Below, one piece after another: positions 16,169 to 24,078 of a stretch of 64,000 nt of DNA (position 1 is its first letter; every line of letters starts with the position of its first letter). Both the position numbers and the translations under genes were made by a program. The stretch spans positions 421,676 through 485,675 of the forward strand of contig NZ_VFPM01000004.1 of assembly GCF_006716675.1 (NCBI RefSeq), read 5' to 3'. Under the pieces are notes generated by a model. It saw only the letters and a list, made by a program, of their open reading frames with translations. It was not told where the DNA came from and did not search any database. Source of the stretch: Humibacillus xanthopallidus. Lineage in GTDB: Bacteria; Actinomycetota; Actinomycetes; Actinomycetales; Dermatophilaceae.

Positions 16169-17620
16169 TCAGTCGAGCAGCACCCGCTCCCCGTAGCGCG
16201 GCACCGAGACGGCACAGTCGAACTGACGGCGTATGCCGTCCGCCAGGGCCTGCGCCGCCGCGGGCTCCCCGTGGACGACGTGGACCGTCTCGGGGGTCTC
16301 GGGCAGCTCGCCCAGCCAGGTGAGCAGCTCGTCGGCGTCCGCGTGCACGGAGAAGTCGTCGAGGGTGACGATCTCGGCCCGCACCGGCACGTAGTGGCCG
16401 GTGATCTTGACCTCGCGGGCGCCCTCCTGGAGGTCGCGCCCGCGGGTGCCGACGGCCTGGTAGCCGGTGAGCAGCACCGAGTTGCGCGACTGCGGCAGGA
16501 GGTGGCGCAGGTGGTGGATGACCCGTCCGCCGGTCGCCATGCCCGAGGCCGACACGATGATGCACGGGGTGCCGGGGGTGTTGAGCCGGATCGACTCCTC
16601 CGCCGTGTGGGCAGACCGCAGTCCGTGCAGCCGCCGCAGCCGCTCGAGGGCGTCCGGCCGCAGCTCGGCGGCGTGTGCCGGGTCGCGGTAGATGTCGAGG
16701 GCGGCGAGCGCCATGGGGCTGTCCACCCAGACCGGCACGTCGGGGATGGCGTGCCGTTCGATCAGGTCGGCGATCGCGAGCAGCACGATCTCGGTGCGGT
16801 CGACGGCGAAGGCCGGGATGACGACCGTGCCCCCGCGCCCGATCGTGCGACGGATCGCGTCGGCCATGACGCGGTGCTCGGGGTCGACCTCGGGGTGGGC
16901 CCGGTCGCCGTAGGTCGACTCGATGACCACGGTCCGCGCAGCCGGGGGCCGCGCCCGGGGCAGCAGCACCGGGTGGTCAGGCCGCCCGAGGTCGCCCGAG
17001 AAGAGCACACCCGCGCCGTCGACCTCGACGAGCACGCTCGAGGACCCGAGGATGTGCCCGGCGCGCACGAAGGTCACCTCGACGCCGGCACCGGGCCCCA
17101 CGCATACCGACTGGGTGTCGGGGGCGACAGACTTCCCCCGGTCGCCGTCGGCGGCACCGGCCGGCTCGAGCGGCTGCAGCGCAGCGATGGCGCGTTCGGC
17201 GTCCGCGACGTCGTAGAGCGGGAGCGGCGGGTCGTGCCGCGACCACCCGCCGCGGCGCGCCCCCTCCGCCTCCTCCTCCTGCAGGCGGGCGCTGTCACGG
17301 AGGATGACCGCAGCGAGGGCCGCCGTTCCCACCGTCGTCAGCGCCGGACCGGTGAAACCGCCGCGCACGAGCGCCGGGAGGTAGCCGCAGTGGTCGAGGT
17401 GCGCATGCGTCAGCGCCACGGCGTCGATCGTCTCGGGCGGCACGGGGAAGTCCTCCCAGTTGCGCTCGCGCCAGCGCTTCTCACCCTGGTAGAGGCCACA
17501 GTCGACGAGCACCCGACCGCGGGCACCGTCGACGAGGAACTTGCTCCCCGTCACGGTGCCCGCAGCCCCGTAGAACGTCAGGGCCGGGGCCGCCGTGCGG
17601 GCCTGCGGGTGGTCGTCCAT
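16169..17620 (-). CDS. MBL-fold beta-CASP hydrolase (RNA-specificity type)
   Basis: This 483-residue protein is a metallo-beta-lactamase-fold hydrolase of the beta-CASP group, which cleaves RNA in the cytoplasm (homologues: YSH1/CPSF-73-type proteins in bacteria). The zinc motif THAHLDHCGYLP includes His72, His74, Asp76 and His77; FVRAGHILGSSSVLVEV and LFSGDLGRPDHPVL carry further metal ligands, VVIESTYGDR begins the beta-CASP domain, and SASGMATGGRVIHHL, TGYQAVGTRGR, DFSVHADADELLTWL and VVHGEPAAA are the RNA-specificity motifs near the C-terminus. AGGAGG precedes the ATG. It lies 24 bp after the DUF1918-DUF1876 gene and so probably in its operon. Which RNA it cuts is not known. Confidence 0.93.
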   Translation of the reverse strand: MDDHPQARTAAPALTFYGAAGTVTGSKFLVDGARGRVLVDCGLYQGEKRWRERNWEDFPVPPETIDAVALTHAHLDHCGYLPALVRGGFTGPALTTVGTAALAAVILRDSARLQEEEAEGARRGGWSRHDPPLPLYDVADAERAIAALQPLEPAGAADGDRGKSVAPDTQSVCVGPGAGVEVTFVRAGHILGSSSVLVEVDGAGVLFSGDLGRPDHPVLLPRARPPAARTVVIESTYGDRAHPEVDPEHRVMADAIRRTIGRGGTVVIPAFAVDRTEIVLLAIADLIERHAIPDVPVWVDSPMALAALDIYRDPAHAAELRPDALERLRRLHGLRSAHTAEESIRLNTPGTPCIIVSASGMATGGRVIHHLRHLLPQSRNSVLLTGYQAVGTRGRDLQEGAREVKITGHYVPVRAEIVTLDDFSVHADADELLTWLGELPETPETVHVVHGEPAAAQALADGIRRQFDCAVSVPRYGERVLLD

Positions 17621-17644
17621 CTCGTCCTCCTGCGGCAGGGCGCG

Positions 17645-18163
17645 TCACGTGCGGCGGACGTGCACCTCTTCGCCCGTGCGGGCCTCGATCGCGTGCTCGG
17701 CCGTCTCGACGAGGCGGTCCGCAAGGTGCCGGAGGGCGCGGGCGACGGCCACCTCGTCGCCGATGGTGGCCACGGGGTCGTCCGTCGAGGACCGGTGGCT
17801 CGCACCGCGCGCCGACAGCGGGCCCGGGGCGTCGGCGAGAAGCACGACGCTCGCTCGCGTGTCGTCACCCGACTCGAGGATCGACACGCGCACGCTCCAC
17901 TCGCGCACGTAGGTGACCGGCGCGGACGACGTGGCGTCTGCGTGGGGGTGCGCGGTTGCCGGCGCCCCGACCTCGTCGGCGGTGCCGAGCCGCAGCACCG
18001 TCCCGGGCCCGGGGAAGATGAGGCCCGTGTGTCCGTCGGACCACCGGACGAGGTAGGGCGGTCCGCCGTCCTCGCCTCTCACCTCGAGCACCTCCCCGTC
18101 CCGCGTCGGCTGGTCGATGTGCTCGGCTGCAAGGATGATCCGGTCTCCCACTCGTGCTCGCAT
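17645..18163 (-). CDS. DUF1918-DUF1876 fusion protein
   Basis: This 172-residue protein joins a DUF1918 barrel (residues 1-62: MRARVGDRIILAAEHID, GGPPYLVRWSDGHTGLIFPGPG) to a DUF1876 domain (about residues 85-165: WSVRVSILESGDDTRASVVL, SHRSSTDDPVATIGDEVAVARALRHL). DUF1876 is the family of mycobacterial Rv1738, a small DosR-regulon protein resembling ribosome hibernation factors, so a role in stress or dormancy is a fair inference. GGGAGG precedes the ATG at 18163. The gene is divergent from the DosS-like kinase, and a DosR-like box lies in the gap, which suggests direct control by the neighbouring regulator. Confidence 0.88.
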   Translation of the reverse strand: MRARVGDRIILAAEHIDQPTRDGEVLEVRGEDGGPPYLVRWSDGHTGLIFPGPGTVLRLGTADEVGAPATAHPHADATSSAPVTYVREWSVRVSILESGDDTRASVVLLADAPGPLSARGASHRSSTDDPVATIGDEVAVARALRHLADRLVETAEHAIEARTGEEVHVRRT

Positions 18164-18281
18164 GATGCCTCCCTCGCTCTGCGCGGGTCGTGGACCGGAC
18201 CGGGGCGGCCGGTGGGTGGTGGGCTGCGCGCCCGCACTCCCGCGACGTCTCCATGTCACCATCACAGCCCGTCCGCGAGCA

Positions 18282-18295
18282 GAGCCAAAGGTCCC
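18282..18295. promoter_or_regulatory. Candidate DosR/DevR-type box
   Basis: The sequence GAGCCAAAGGTCCC lies between the divergent DUF1918-DUF1876 gene and the DosS-like kinase gene. Compared with the mycobacterial DosR core (GGGACTWWAGTCCC) it agrees at about 10 of 14 positions, including all of the GTCCC half. It could serve both promoters. The match is by eye and the assignment is inference supported by the adjacent DosS/DosR-like pair. Confidence 0.45.
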
Positions 18296-18368
18296 GGTGA
18301 TCGGCGCTCTCCGAGGTCGGCTGTGCGGTTCGGGGCGTGGGGAGGGTTCTGCTGCATACGATCAGAGC

Positions 18369-20024
18369 ATGGAGCAGCCTGACCTCAGGTCCCTGCTCGA
18401 TGCGGTGGTTCCCTTCAGTGCCGATCTCGACCTCACTGGCGTCCTACACCGGATCACCAGGGCTGCGTGTGAGCTCGTTGGTGCGAGGTACGGCGCCCTC
18501 GGCGTGCTCGGCCCCGACGTCCATCACCTCTCCGGCTTCTACACGTACGGCCTGAGTGAGGAGGAGCGCCAGCGGCTGGGCGCGCCCCCCACGGGAAGGG
18601 GCGTGCTGGGCCTGCTCATCCGCGACCCCCGCCCGCTCCGGCTGCGCGACCTGGGGGAGCACTCCGAGTCGGCCGGATTCCCCGCTCACCACCCCGTCAT
18701 GCGCTCCTTCCTCGGGGTGCCGATTCGCCTGCGCCAGCACGTCTTCGGCAACCTCTACCTCACCGAGAAGATCGACGGGTCCGACTTCACCGCGGACGAC
18801 GAGGCCCTCGTCGTGTCGCTCGCGGCAGCGGCGGCCGTCGCGATCGACAACGCCAGGCTCTACGAGCGCAGCCAGACGCGGCAGCGGTGGTCCGTGGCGG
18901 CGAGCGAGCTCGCGCAGTCCTTTCTCGAGAGCGACGACGAGGAGGCGTCGCTCGAGCTCCTCGTGCACCAGGTGCTCGAGGCGAGCTCCGCCCGGGCGGT
19001 CGCGGTCGTGCTGTCCGACGCCGCCGACCGGCTCGAGGTGCGGGCGGCGTGCACCCTCGACGACGCGGGTGTCGGCGCTGTCGACCTCCGGGGGTCGCTG
19101 CTCCTCGGGCCGTTCTGGACCGACGCGCTCCACGCGCGCCAGCCGCTCCTCCACGTGCCGGGTGGCGCCTCCGACGCCCGAGCCCTACCGGCGATCGACG
19201 CGAGGCGCCTGCTCGACCTCGACGCGGCGTCGCCGGTCGCCGTCGTGCCGCTCGCGGCTGGGCCCGCCCCCCTGGGGCTGCTGCTCACTGGCTGGGGGCC
19301 GGGTGAGGAGCTCGTGGCCGAGGACACGCTGCCCGACCAGGTGGCCTTCGCGCTCCAGGCGGGCGTGGCGCTGACTGCCGCCCGGTCGCACGTCGACCGG
19401 GCGACGATCGCCCTGCTCGAGGACCGCGAGCGCATCGCCCGCGACATGCACGACAACGTCGTCCAACGGCTCTTCGCGACCGGGCTGTCGCTCCAGTCGA
19501 CGACGCCGCTCGCACAGCACCCGGTCGTCCAGGCTCGCCTCAACGCCGCCGTCGCGGAGCTCGACAGCGCCATCACCGAGATCCGTCAGGCGATCTTCGG
19601 GCTGCACGCGCCACAGCCGTCCGCCGCGCTGCCCGCACGCATCGCCCACATCGCGCAGTCGTATGCCGTCAGCCTGGGCTTCACGCCCGAGGTGACGGTC
19701 GAGGGGGCCTGGCCCGACACGCTCGCGCCGCCCCTGCGAGCGGACGTCGAGGCCGTGGTTCGCGAGGGTCTCGCCAACGTGGCTCGCCACGCCCATGCCT
19801 CGTCGGCACGGGTGCGGGTGTCGGTGGGTCGCGGGGTCGACGTCGAGGTCGTCGACGACGGCGTCGGCATCGACGGCCACCAGGCGCGCAGCGGGCTCGT
19901 CAACCTCGGCGCCCGCGCCGAGGCCGCAGGGGGCAGACTGAGCCTCGAGCCCGGTGCGCACGGCGGTACCCGCCTGCACTGGCACGTGCCGGCACCGGCG
20001 AGCGACGACAGGAGCAGCGGTTGA
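18369..20024 (+). CDS. DosS/DevS-like GAF-GAF sensor histidine kinase
   Basis: This 551-residue soluble kinase has the DosS arrangement: GAF-A (about residues 20-165), a second GAF-like region (about 180-335), a HisKA_3 dimerisation helix with phospho-acceptor His361 in RIARDMHDNVVQRLF, and a HATPase (DVEVVDDGVGIDG, SGLVNLGARAEAAGG). GAF-A contains the segment GFPAHHPVMRSFLGVPIR and FGNLYLTEK, closely matching mycobacterial DosS; as far as I recall, the His before P-V-M corresponds to the haem-binding His, so gas or redox sensing through haem is plausible. I chose the ATG at 18369, which puts the family N-terminus in place. Its stop overlaps the TTG start of the response regulator. Confidence 0.92.
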   Translation: MEQPDLRSLLDAVVPFSADLDLTGVLHRITRAACELVGARYGALGVLGPDVHHLSGFYTYGLSEEERQRLGAPPTGRGVLGLLIRDPRPLRLRDLGEHSESAGFPAHHPVMRSFLGVPIRLRQHVFGNLYLTEKIDGSDFTADDEALVVSLAAAAAVAIDNARLYERSQTRQRWSVAASELAQSFLESDDEEASLELLVHQVLEASSARAVAVVLSDAADRLEVRAACTLDDAGVGAVDLRGSLLLGPFWTDALHARQPLLHVPGGASDARALPAIDARRLLDLDAASPVAVVPLAAGPAPLGLLLTGWGPGEELVAEDTLPDQVAFALQAGVALTAARSHVDRATIALLEDRERIARDMHDNVVQRLFATGLSLQSTTPLAQHPVVQARLNAAVAELDSAITEIRQAIFGLHAPQPSAALPARIAHIAQSYAVSLGFTPEVTVEGAWPDTLAPPLRADVEAVVREGLANVARHAHASSARVRVSVGRGVDVEVVDDGVGIDGHQARSGLVNLGARAEAAGGRLSLEPGAHGGTRLHWHVPAPASDDRSSG

Positions 20025-20674
20025 CGACCAGCGTCTTCCTCCTCGACGACCACGAGATCGTCCGCCGCGGCCTGCGCGACCTCATCGAGGCGACCGGAGA
20101 CCTCGTCATCGTCGGGGAGTCGGGCTCGGCCGCCGAGGCGACGCGGCACATCCCGGCCCTGCGGCCCGACGTCGCCGTGCTCGACGCGCGCCTGCCCGAC
20201 GGGTCTGGCATCGACGTCTGCCGTGACATCCGGTCGGTCGACCCGACCATCCGGGTCCTCATCCTCACGTCCTACGACGACGAGCGCGCCCTCGTCGCCT
20301 CGGTGCTCGCCGGTGCCTCGGGCTACCTGCTCAAGGCCCTCTCCGGAGAAGGCATCGTCGAGGCCATCCGGCGGGTCGCCGCGGGCGCCGACCTCACCGA
20401 CCAGCCCCAGGTGAAGGCCTTGCGGGAGGGCTGGTCGGCGCGTGCCGAGACCGACCCCCGGCTGCGGTCCCTGTCACCGACCGAGCGCCGCATCCTCGAC
20501 CTCATCGCCGACGGCCTGACGAACCGCCAGATCGGCGAGCACCTCGGCCTCGCCGAGAAGACGGTGAAGAACTACGTCTCGACCGTGCTCGCGAAGATGG
20601 GCATGGAGCGACGCACCCAGGCCGCGGTGTATGCCGCGACGCACCGCAAGGCCGAGCCGCCTCCGGGTGCGTGA
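20021..20674 (+). CDS. DosR/DevR-like LuxR-family response regulator
   Basis: This 217-residue regulator has a receiver domain (DDHEIVRRG acidic pocket, phospho-acceptor Asp55 in AVLDARLPDGSG, Thr in LILTSYDDE, Lys in GYLLKAL) and a C-terminal LuxR HTH (SPTERRILDLIADGLTNRQIGEHLGL followed by AEKTVKNYVSTVLAKMGM). Sequence and partner place it with DosR/DevR. The start is TTG at 20021 with AGGAG upstream, and it overlaps the kinase stop, so the pair is translationally coupled. Likely targets are the divergent DUF1918-DUF1876 operon and the ppdK/P-type ATPase genes nearby, each with a DosR-like box. Confidence 0.93.
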   Translation: MTTSVFLLDDHEIVRRGLRDLIEATGDLVIVGESGSAAEATRHIPALRPDVAVLDARLPDGSGIDVCRDIRSVDPTIRVLILTSYDDERALVASVLAGASGYLLKALSGEGIVEAIRRVAAGADLTDQPQVKALREGWSARAETDPRLRSLSPTERRILDLIADGLTNRQIGEHLGLAEKTVKNYVSTVLAKMGMERRTQAAVYAATHRKAEPPPGA

Positions 20675-20680
20675 CGGAAG

Positions 20681-20712
20681 GCCCCCGACGAGCATCAGGC
20701 GTCTCGGGCTTT
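20681..20712 (+). terminator. Weak candidate terminator hairpin
   Basis: GCCC-CCGA and TCTCGGGC can form an imperfect GC-rich hairpin followed by a short TTT, six bases after the response-regulator stop. The stem has a bulge, so this is only a suggestion. Confidence 0.35.
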
Positions 20713-20749
20713 CCCGGCGGCCGCGCTACGCCCGGTGCAGACTGGCGGC

Positions 20750-21577
20750 ATGGACCGCGAGGAGATGGTGTCCGGGGTTCGGCGGGTCTTCGACCTCGTC
20801 GCCGCCGACTACGACAACGTCGGGGTGTCGTTCTTCCAGCCGATCGCCGACGGGCTCGTCGAGGCGGTCGGGGCCGCGCCCGGCGACAGGGCGCTCGACC
20901 TCGGCTGCGGCAACGGGACCTCGAGCCGGGCTCTCGCCGCGGCAGTGGCCCCCGGTGGATCCCTCGTGGGGATCGACCTCAGTCCGGCCATGGCCGAGCT
21001 GGCACGCCGGTCGCTCGAGGGCAGCCCCGTCGACGTCACCGTCCTCGTCGGGGACGCGAGCGACCCCGACCTGCCGGCGGCGTCCTTCGACGTGGCCATC
21101 TCGTCGTTGGTGATCTTCTTCCTGCCGGAGCCCGCGGCGGCCCTGTCGCGGTGGGTCCGGCTGCTCGCACCGGGTGGTCGGATTGGGCTGAGCACCTTCG
21201 GCCCCTCGAACGAGCAGTGGCAGACGCTCGAGGCCCCGCTGCGCGACTTCATGCCGCCGCTCGACCCGCGCAGCGTCGGGCCGCAGAGCCCGTTCGCGAG
21301 CGACGAGGGGATGGCGGCGCTGCTCGCCGACGCCGGTGCGACGGACGTGCGCACGTCGTCGCGCCGCGTCGAGTTCGCCTTCGACAGCTTCGACCAGTGG
21401 CTGCGCTTCTCGCGTTCGGTCGGGCAACGGGTCGCGTGGGAGCGGATGTCGCAGGACGACACCTCCCGGGTGCTCGAGGAGACGCGCCGGCGGTTCGACG
21501 CGGCCGCCGCTCCGGACGGCACCCTGCCGGTCTGGCAGCAGGTCCGCTACACCGTCGGCTCGCGCCCGACGGGCTAG
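20750..21577 (+). CDS. Class I SAM-dependent methyltransferase
   Basis: This 275-residue Rossmann-fold methyltransferase shows motif I ALDLGCGNGTSSRALAA, the acidic end of strand 2 GIDLSPAMAELARR, VLVGDASDPDLPAASFDV and the post-motif region ISSLVIFFLPEPAAALSRWVRLLAPGGRIGLSTF (UbiE/Methyltransf_11 type). The substrate is unknown. The ATG at 20750 is preferred; a GTG fifteen bases upstream would add five residues. It sits alone between the DosR-like regulator and the ABC exporter. Confidence 0.9.
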   Translation: MDREEMVSGVRRVFDLVAADYDNVGVSFFQPIADGLVEAVGAAPGDRALDLGCGNGTSSRALAAAVAPGGSLVGIDLSPAMAELARRSLEGSPVDVTVLVGDASDPDLPAASFDVAISSLVIFFLPEPAAALSRWVRLLAPGGRIGLSTFGPSNEQWQTLEAPLRDFMPPLDPRSVGPQSPFASDEGMAALLADAGATDVRTSSRRVEFAFDSFDQWLRFSRSVGQRVAWERMSQDDTSRVLEETRRRFDAAAAPDGTLPVWQQVRYTVGSRPTG

Positions 21578-21622
21578 GCGGCCCTCCGGCAGCGTGGCCG
21601 CAACGCGGCCTTCGCGGGGGGC

Positions 21623-21642
21623 TTGACCTTGACGCAGCGTCA
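21623..21642 (+). promoter_or_regulatory. Candidate MerR-controlled promoter and operator
   Basis: TTGACC at 21623-21628 could be a -35 box. It is directly followed by TTGACGCAGCGTCAG, which contains the 13-bp dyad TGACGC-A-GCGTCA (21630-21642). MerR regulators bind dyads between widely spaced -35 and -10 boxes; no good -10 is visible, so the promoter part is tentative. The site lies about 20 bp before the ABC ATPase start, and a MerR gene closes the same operon, so autoregulation is likely. Confidence 0.55.
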
Positions 21643-21660
21643 GGGTTGCAGCCTTGAGTC

Positions 21661-22440
21661 ATGACCACACCAGCAGCCATCGAAATCGCCGGACTCACCA
21701 AGTCCTACGGCGACCACGCGGTGCTCGAGGGCGTCGACCTCGTCGTCCGCGCGGGCACCATCCACGCCCTGCTCGGCTCCAACGGGGCCGGCAAGACGAC
21801 CGTGGTGAGGATCCTCTCCACCCTCCTGCGACCCGACGGCGGGCGCGCCGCCGTGGCCGGCCACGACGTCGTGACCGCCGCGGCAGCGGTCCGTGAGTCG
21901 ATCAGCCTCACCGGACAGTTCGCCGCCGTCGACGCGATCCTCACCGGACGCGAGAACCTCGTGCTCATCGCCCAGCTGCGCCGGGTCGACGACGCGGGCG
22001 GGGTCGCCGATGCCCTGCTCGCACGCTTCGACCTCACCGACGTGGCCGGGCAGCGGGTCGCGACCTACTCCGGCGGACTGCGTCGCCGGCTCGACATCGC
22101 CATGAGCCTCATCGGCGACCCGCCCGTCCTCTTCCTCGACGAGCCGACAACCGGCCTCGACCCGCAGTCGCGGCTCGAGGTCTGGAGGACGGTGCGGGAG
22201 CTGGCCGGTCACGGCACCACGGTGCTGCTCACGACCCAGTACCTCGACGAGGCCGAGCAGCTCGCCGACCGGATCGCCGTGCTCCACGACGGCCGGATCA
22301 TCGCCGACGGCACCCTCGCGGAGCTCAAGGCGCTGCTCCCGCCGACGACGGTCGAGTACGTCGAGAAGCAGCCGTCCCTCGAAGAGATCTTCCTCGCGAT
22401 CGTCGGCCACGACGGCGCTTCCCCCATGGAGACCCGATGA
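21661..22440 (+). CDS. ABC-2 exporter ATP-binding protein (DrrA-like)
   Basis: This 259-residue ATPase drives an exporter of the daunorubicin-resistance (DrrA) type. Walker A is GSNGAGKTT, the signature is YSGGLRRRLDIAMSL, Walker B is VLFLDEPTTGLDPQSR, and the switch His lies after LLTTQYLDEAEQLAD. The C-terminus is short compared with DrrA. The gene lies just behind a MerR-type dyad, its stop overlaps the permease start (ATGA), and the third gene is the MerR regulator, so the three make an inducible efflux operon. The exported compound is unknown; hydrophobic drugs are usual for the family. Confidence 0.93.
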   Translation: MTTPAAIEIAGLTKSYGDHAVLEGVDLVVRAGTIHALLGSNGAGKTTVVRILSTLLRPDGGRAAVAGHDVVTAAAAVRESISLTGQFAAVDAILTGRENLVLIAQLRRVDDAGGVADALLARFDLTDVAGQRVATYSGGLRRRLDIAMSLIGDPPVLFLDEPTTGLDPQSRLEVWRTVRELAGHGTTVLLTTQYLDEAEQLADRIAVLHDGRIIADGTLAELKALLPPTTVEYVEKQPSLEEIFLAIVGHDGASPMETR

Positions 22441-23198
22441 CCACCCACGTCCTCCACGACACCGACGTCCTCCTGCGACGGTCGCTGCGCCACATCGTGC
22501 GCAGCCCCGACACGATCATCACGACGGCCGTGACGCCGATCGCCATGCTGCTGCTCTTCGTCTACGTCTTCGGCAGCTCCATCGACGTCGGTACCGACTC
22601 GTATGTCAACTACCTCCTGCCCGGCATCCTGCTCATCACCGTCGCCTCCGGCGTCGCCTACACGGCCTTTCGGGTGTTCACCGACGTCTCGGGCGGCGTC
22701 TTCGAGCGGTTGCAGTCGATGCCGATCGCCCGGCCGGCCTTCCTCTGGGGCCACGTGCTCACCTCTCTGGTGGCGAACCTCACCTCGCTGGTGCTCGTCG
22801 TCCTCGTCGCGCTGGCGATGGGGTTCCGCACGGGCGCAGGCCTGCTCGCGTGGTTCGAGGTTCTCGGGATCATGCTGCTCTTCACGCTGGCGCTGACCTG
22901 GCTGGCCGTGATCCCCGGACTGACGGCGACGTCCGTCGACGGCGTGAGCGGGTTCTCCTACCCGCTGATCTTCCTGCCGTTCATCAGCTCGGCCTTCGTC
23001 CCGACCGACGGCATGCCGGGCCCCGTGCGATGGTTCGCGGAGCACCAGCCCGTCACCCCGATCGTCAACACCATCCGCCACCTCTTCGCCGGGCAGCCGG
23101 TCGGCAGCGAGGGGATGCTCGCCCTCGCGTGGTGCGTCGGTCTGCTGCTCGTCGCCTACGCGCTCGCCATGCGCACCTACCGCCGCAAGATCACGTGA
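22437..23198 (+). CDS. ABC-2 exporter permease (DrrB-like)
   Basis: This 253-residue integral membrane protein has six hydrophobic segments typical of ABC-2 permeases, for example TAVTPIAMLLLFVYVFGSSI, LLPGILLITVASGVAYTAF, LTSLVVLV-like helices, MLLFTLALTWLAVIPGL, YPLIFLPFISSAFVPTDGMP and the last helix ALAWCVGLLLVAYALAM. The ...PGPVRWFAEHQPVTPIVNTIR segment between the last two helices is the DrrB/ABC-2 hallmark. It pairs with the ATPase encoded just before it through an ATGA overlap. Confidence 0.92.
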   Translation: MTTHVLHDTDVLLRRSLRHIVRSPDTIITTAVTPIAMLLLFVYVFGSSIDVGTDSYVNYLLPGILLITVASGVAYTAFRVFTDVSGGVFERLQSMPIARPAFLWGHVLTSLVANLTSLVLVVLVALAMGFRTGAGLLAWFEVLGIMLLFTLALTWLAVIPGLTATSVDGVSGFSYPLIFLPFISSAFVPTDGMPGPVRWFAEHQPVTPIVNTIRHLFAGQPVGSEGMLALAWCVGLLLVAYALAMRTYRRKIT

Positions 23199-23239
23199 CC
23201 GAGGGCGACACGGGCCGCAGACGCCCCGAGAATGGGGCG

Positions 23240-24013
23240 ATGCTGACGATCAGCCAGCTCGCGGCCTACGCGGGTGTGACGGTGCGTGCCGTCCGGCACT
23301 ACCACGCCAAGGGCCTGCTGCCCGAGCCCGAACGCGACCACTCCGGTTATCGGCGCTACGGCGCGGCGGCCGTCGTCGAGCTCATCCGGATCCGCACCCT
23401 CGCCGACGCCGGCGTGCCGCTGTCGCGCGTGCGTGAGCTCCTGTCGGCGGGTGATGCGGACTTCGCCGTGGCAGTGGGCGACCTCGACCGGCGCCTGCGG
23501 TCCGAGATCCGGGAGCTCCAGCGGCACCGGGAGCGGATCGCCCGGCTCGCGGCCGGCGACAGCCTCGCCCTGCCGCCCGAGGCGGTCGCCTACGTCGACA
23601 GGATGCGCGAGCTGGGCTTCCCCGAGCGCGTCATCGAGGTCGAGCGCGACAGCTGGATCCTCATCGCGGCACAGATGCCCGAGGCGGTCGCTGACCTCAT
23701 GGCGATCAAGCAGACCCAGATCGACGACGAGCCGCTGCGTCGGCTCTACCTCGACATCGGCGACCTCGTCGACTGCGGCCCGGACGACCCCCGCCTGCCC
23801 GCCCTGGCCGACCGGGTGGCCGCGTTCATCGAGGCCGCAGCGGCGCAGGGCGCGGGGGTCGAGGACGAGCACCCGGTCAGCCCCGCGCTCGTCGAGCTGC
23901 TCGACGCGGCCTTCCTCGAGTCCTTCGCGTGCGCCGGGCGGCTGCTCGAGCTGCTGGAGGAACGCGGCTGGACGGGCTGGACCGACATCAGGAGGACGAC
24001 GCCCGCGACGTGA
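23240..24013 (+). CDS. MerR-family transcriptional regulator
   Basis: This 257-residue regulator has an N-terminal MerR winged HTH (LTISQLAAYAGVTVRAVRHYHAKGLLPEPERD, then GYRRYGAAAVVELIRIRTLADAGVPL), a coiled dimerisation helix (LRSEIRELQRHRERIARLAAG) and a C-terminal helical ligand domain of about 160 residues without the Cys residues of metal sensors. An organic effector is therefore likely. I start it at the ATG at 23240, where the HTH begins; a GTG at 23195 overlapping the permease stop is a coupled alternative adding 15 residues. It probably acts on the TGACGC-A-GCGTCA dyad upstream of the exporter operon. Confidence 0.9.
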   Translation: MLTISQLAAYAGVTVRAVRHYHAKGLLPEPERDHSGYRRYGAAAVVELIRIRTLADAGVPLSRVRELLSAGDADFAVAVGDLDRRLRSEIRELQRHRERIARLAAGDSLALPPEAVAYVDRMRELGFPERVIEVERDSWILIAAQMPEAVADLMAIKQTQIDDEPLRRLYLDIGDLVDCGPDDPRLPALADRVAAFIEAAAAQGAGVEDEHPVSPALVELLDAAFLESFACAGRLLELLEERGWTGWTDIRRTTPAT

Positions 24014-24027
24014 GGGGCGCCGACCGG

Positions 24028-24051
24028 CGAGCCGGACGGCATACCGGCTCG
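24028..24051. terminator. Bidirectional hairpin terminator between merR and ppdK
   Basis: CGAGCCGG (24028-24035) and CCGGCTCG (24044-24051) are perfect complements with an 8-base loop ACGGCATA. The hairpin lies in the 65-bp gap between two convergent genes. There is no T-run, as is common for GC-rich actinobacteria. Confidence 0.65.
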
Positions 24052-24078
24052 TCGGACCGCCTTGAGCGGCAGTGCTTC

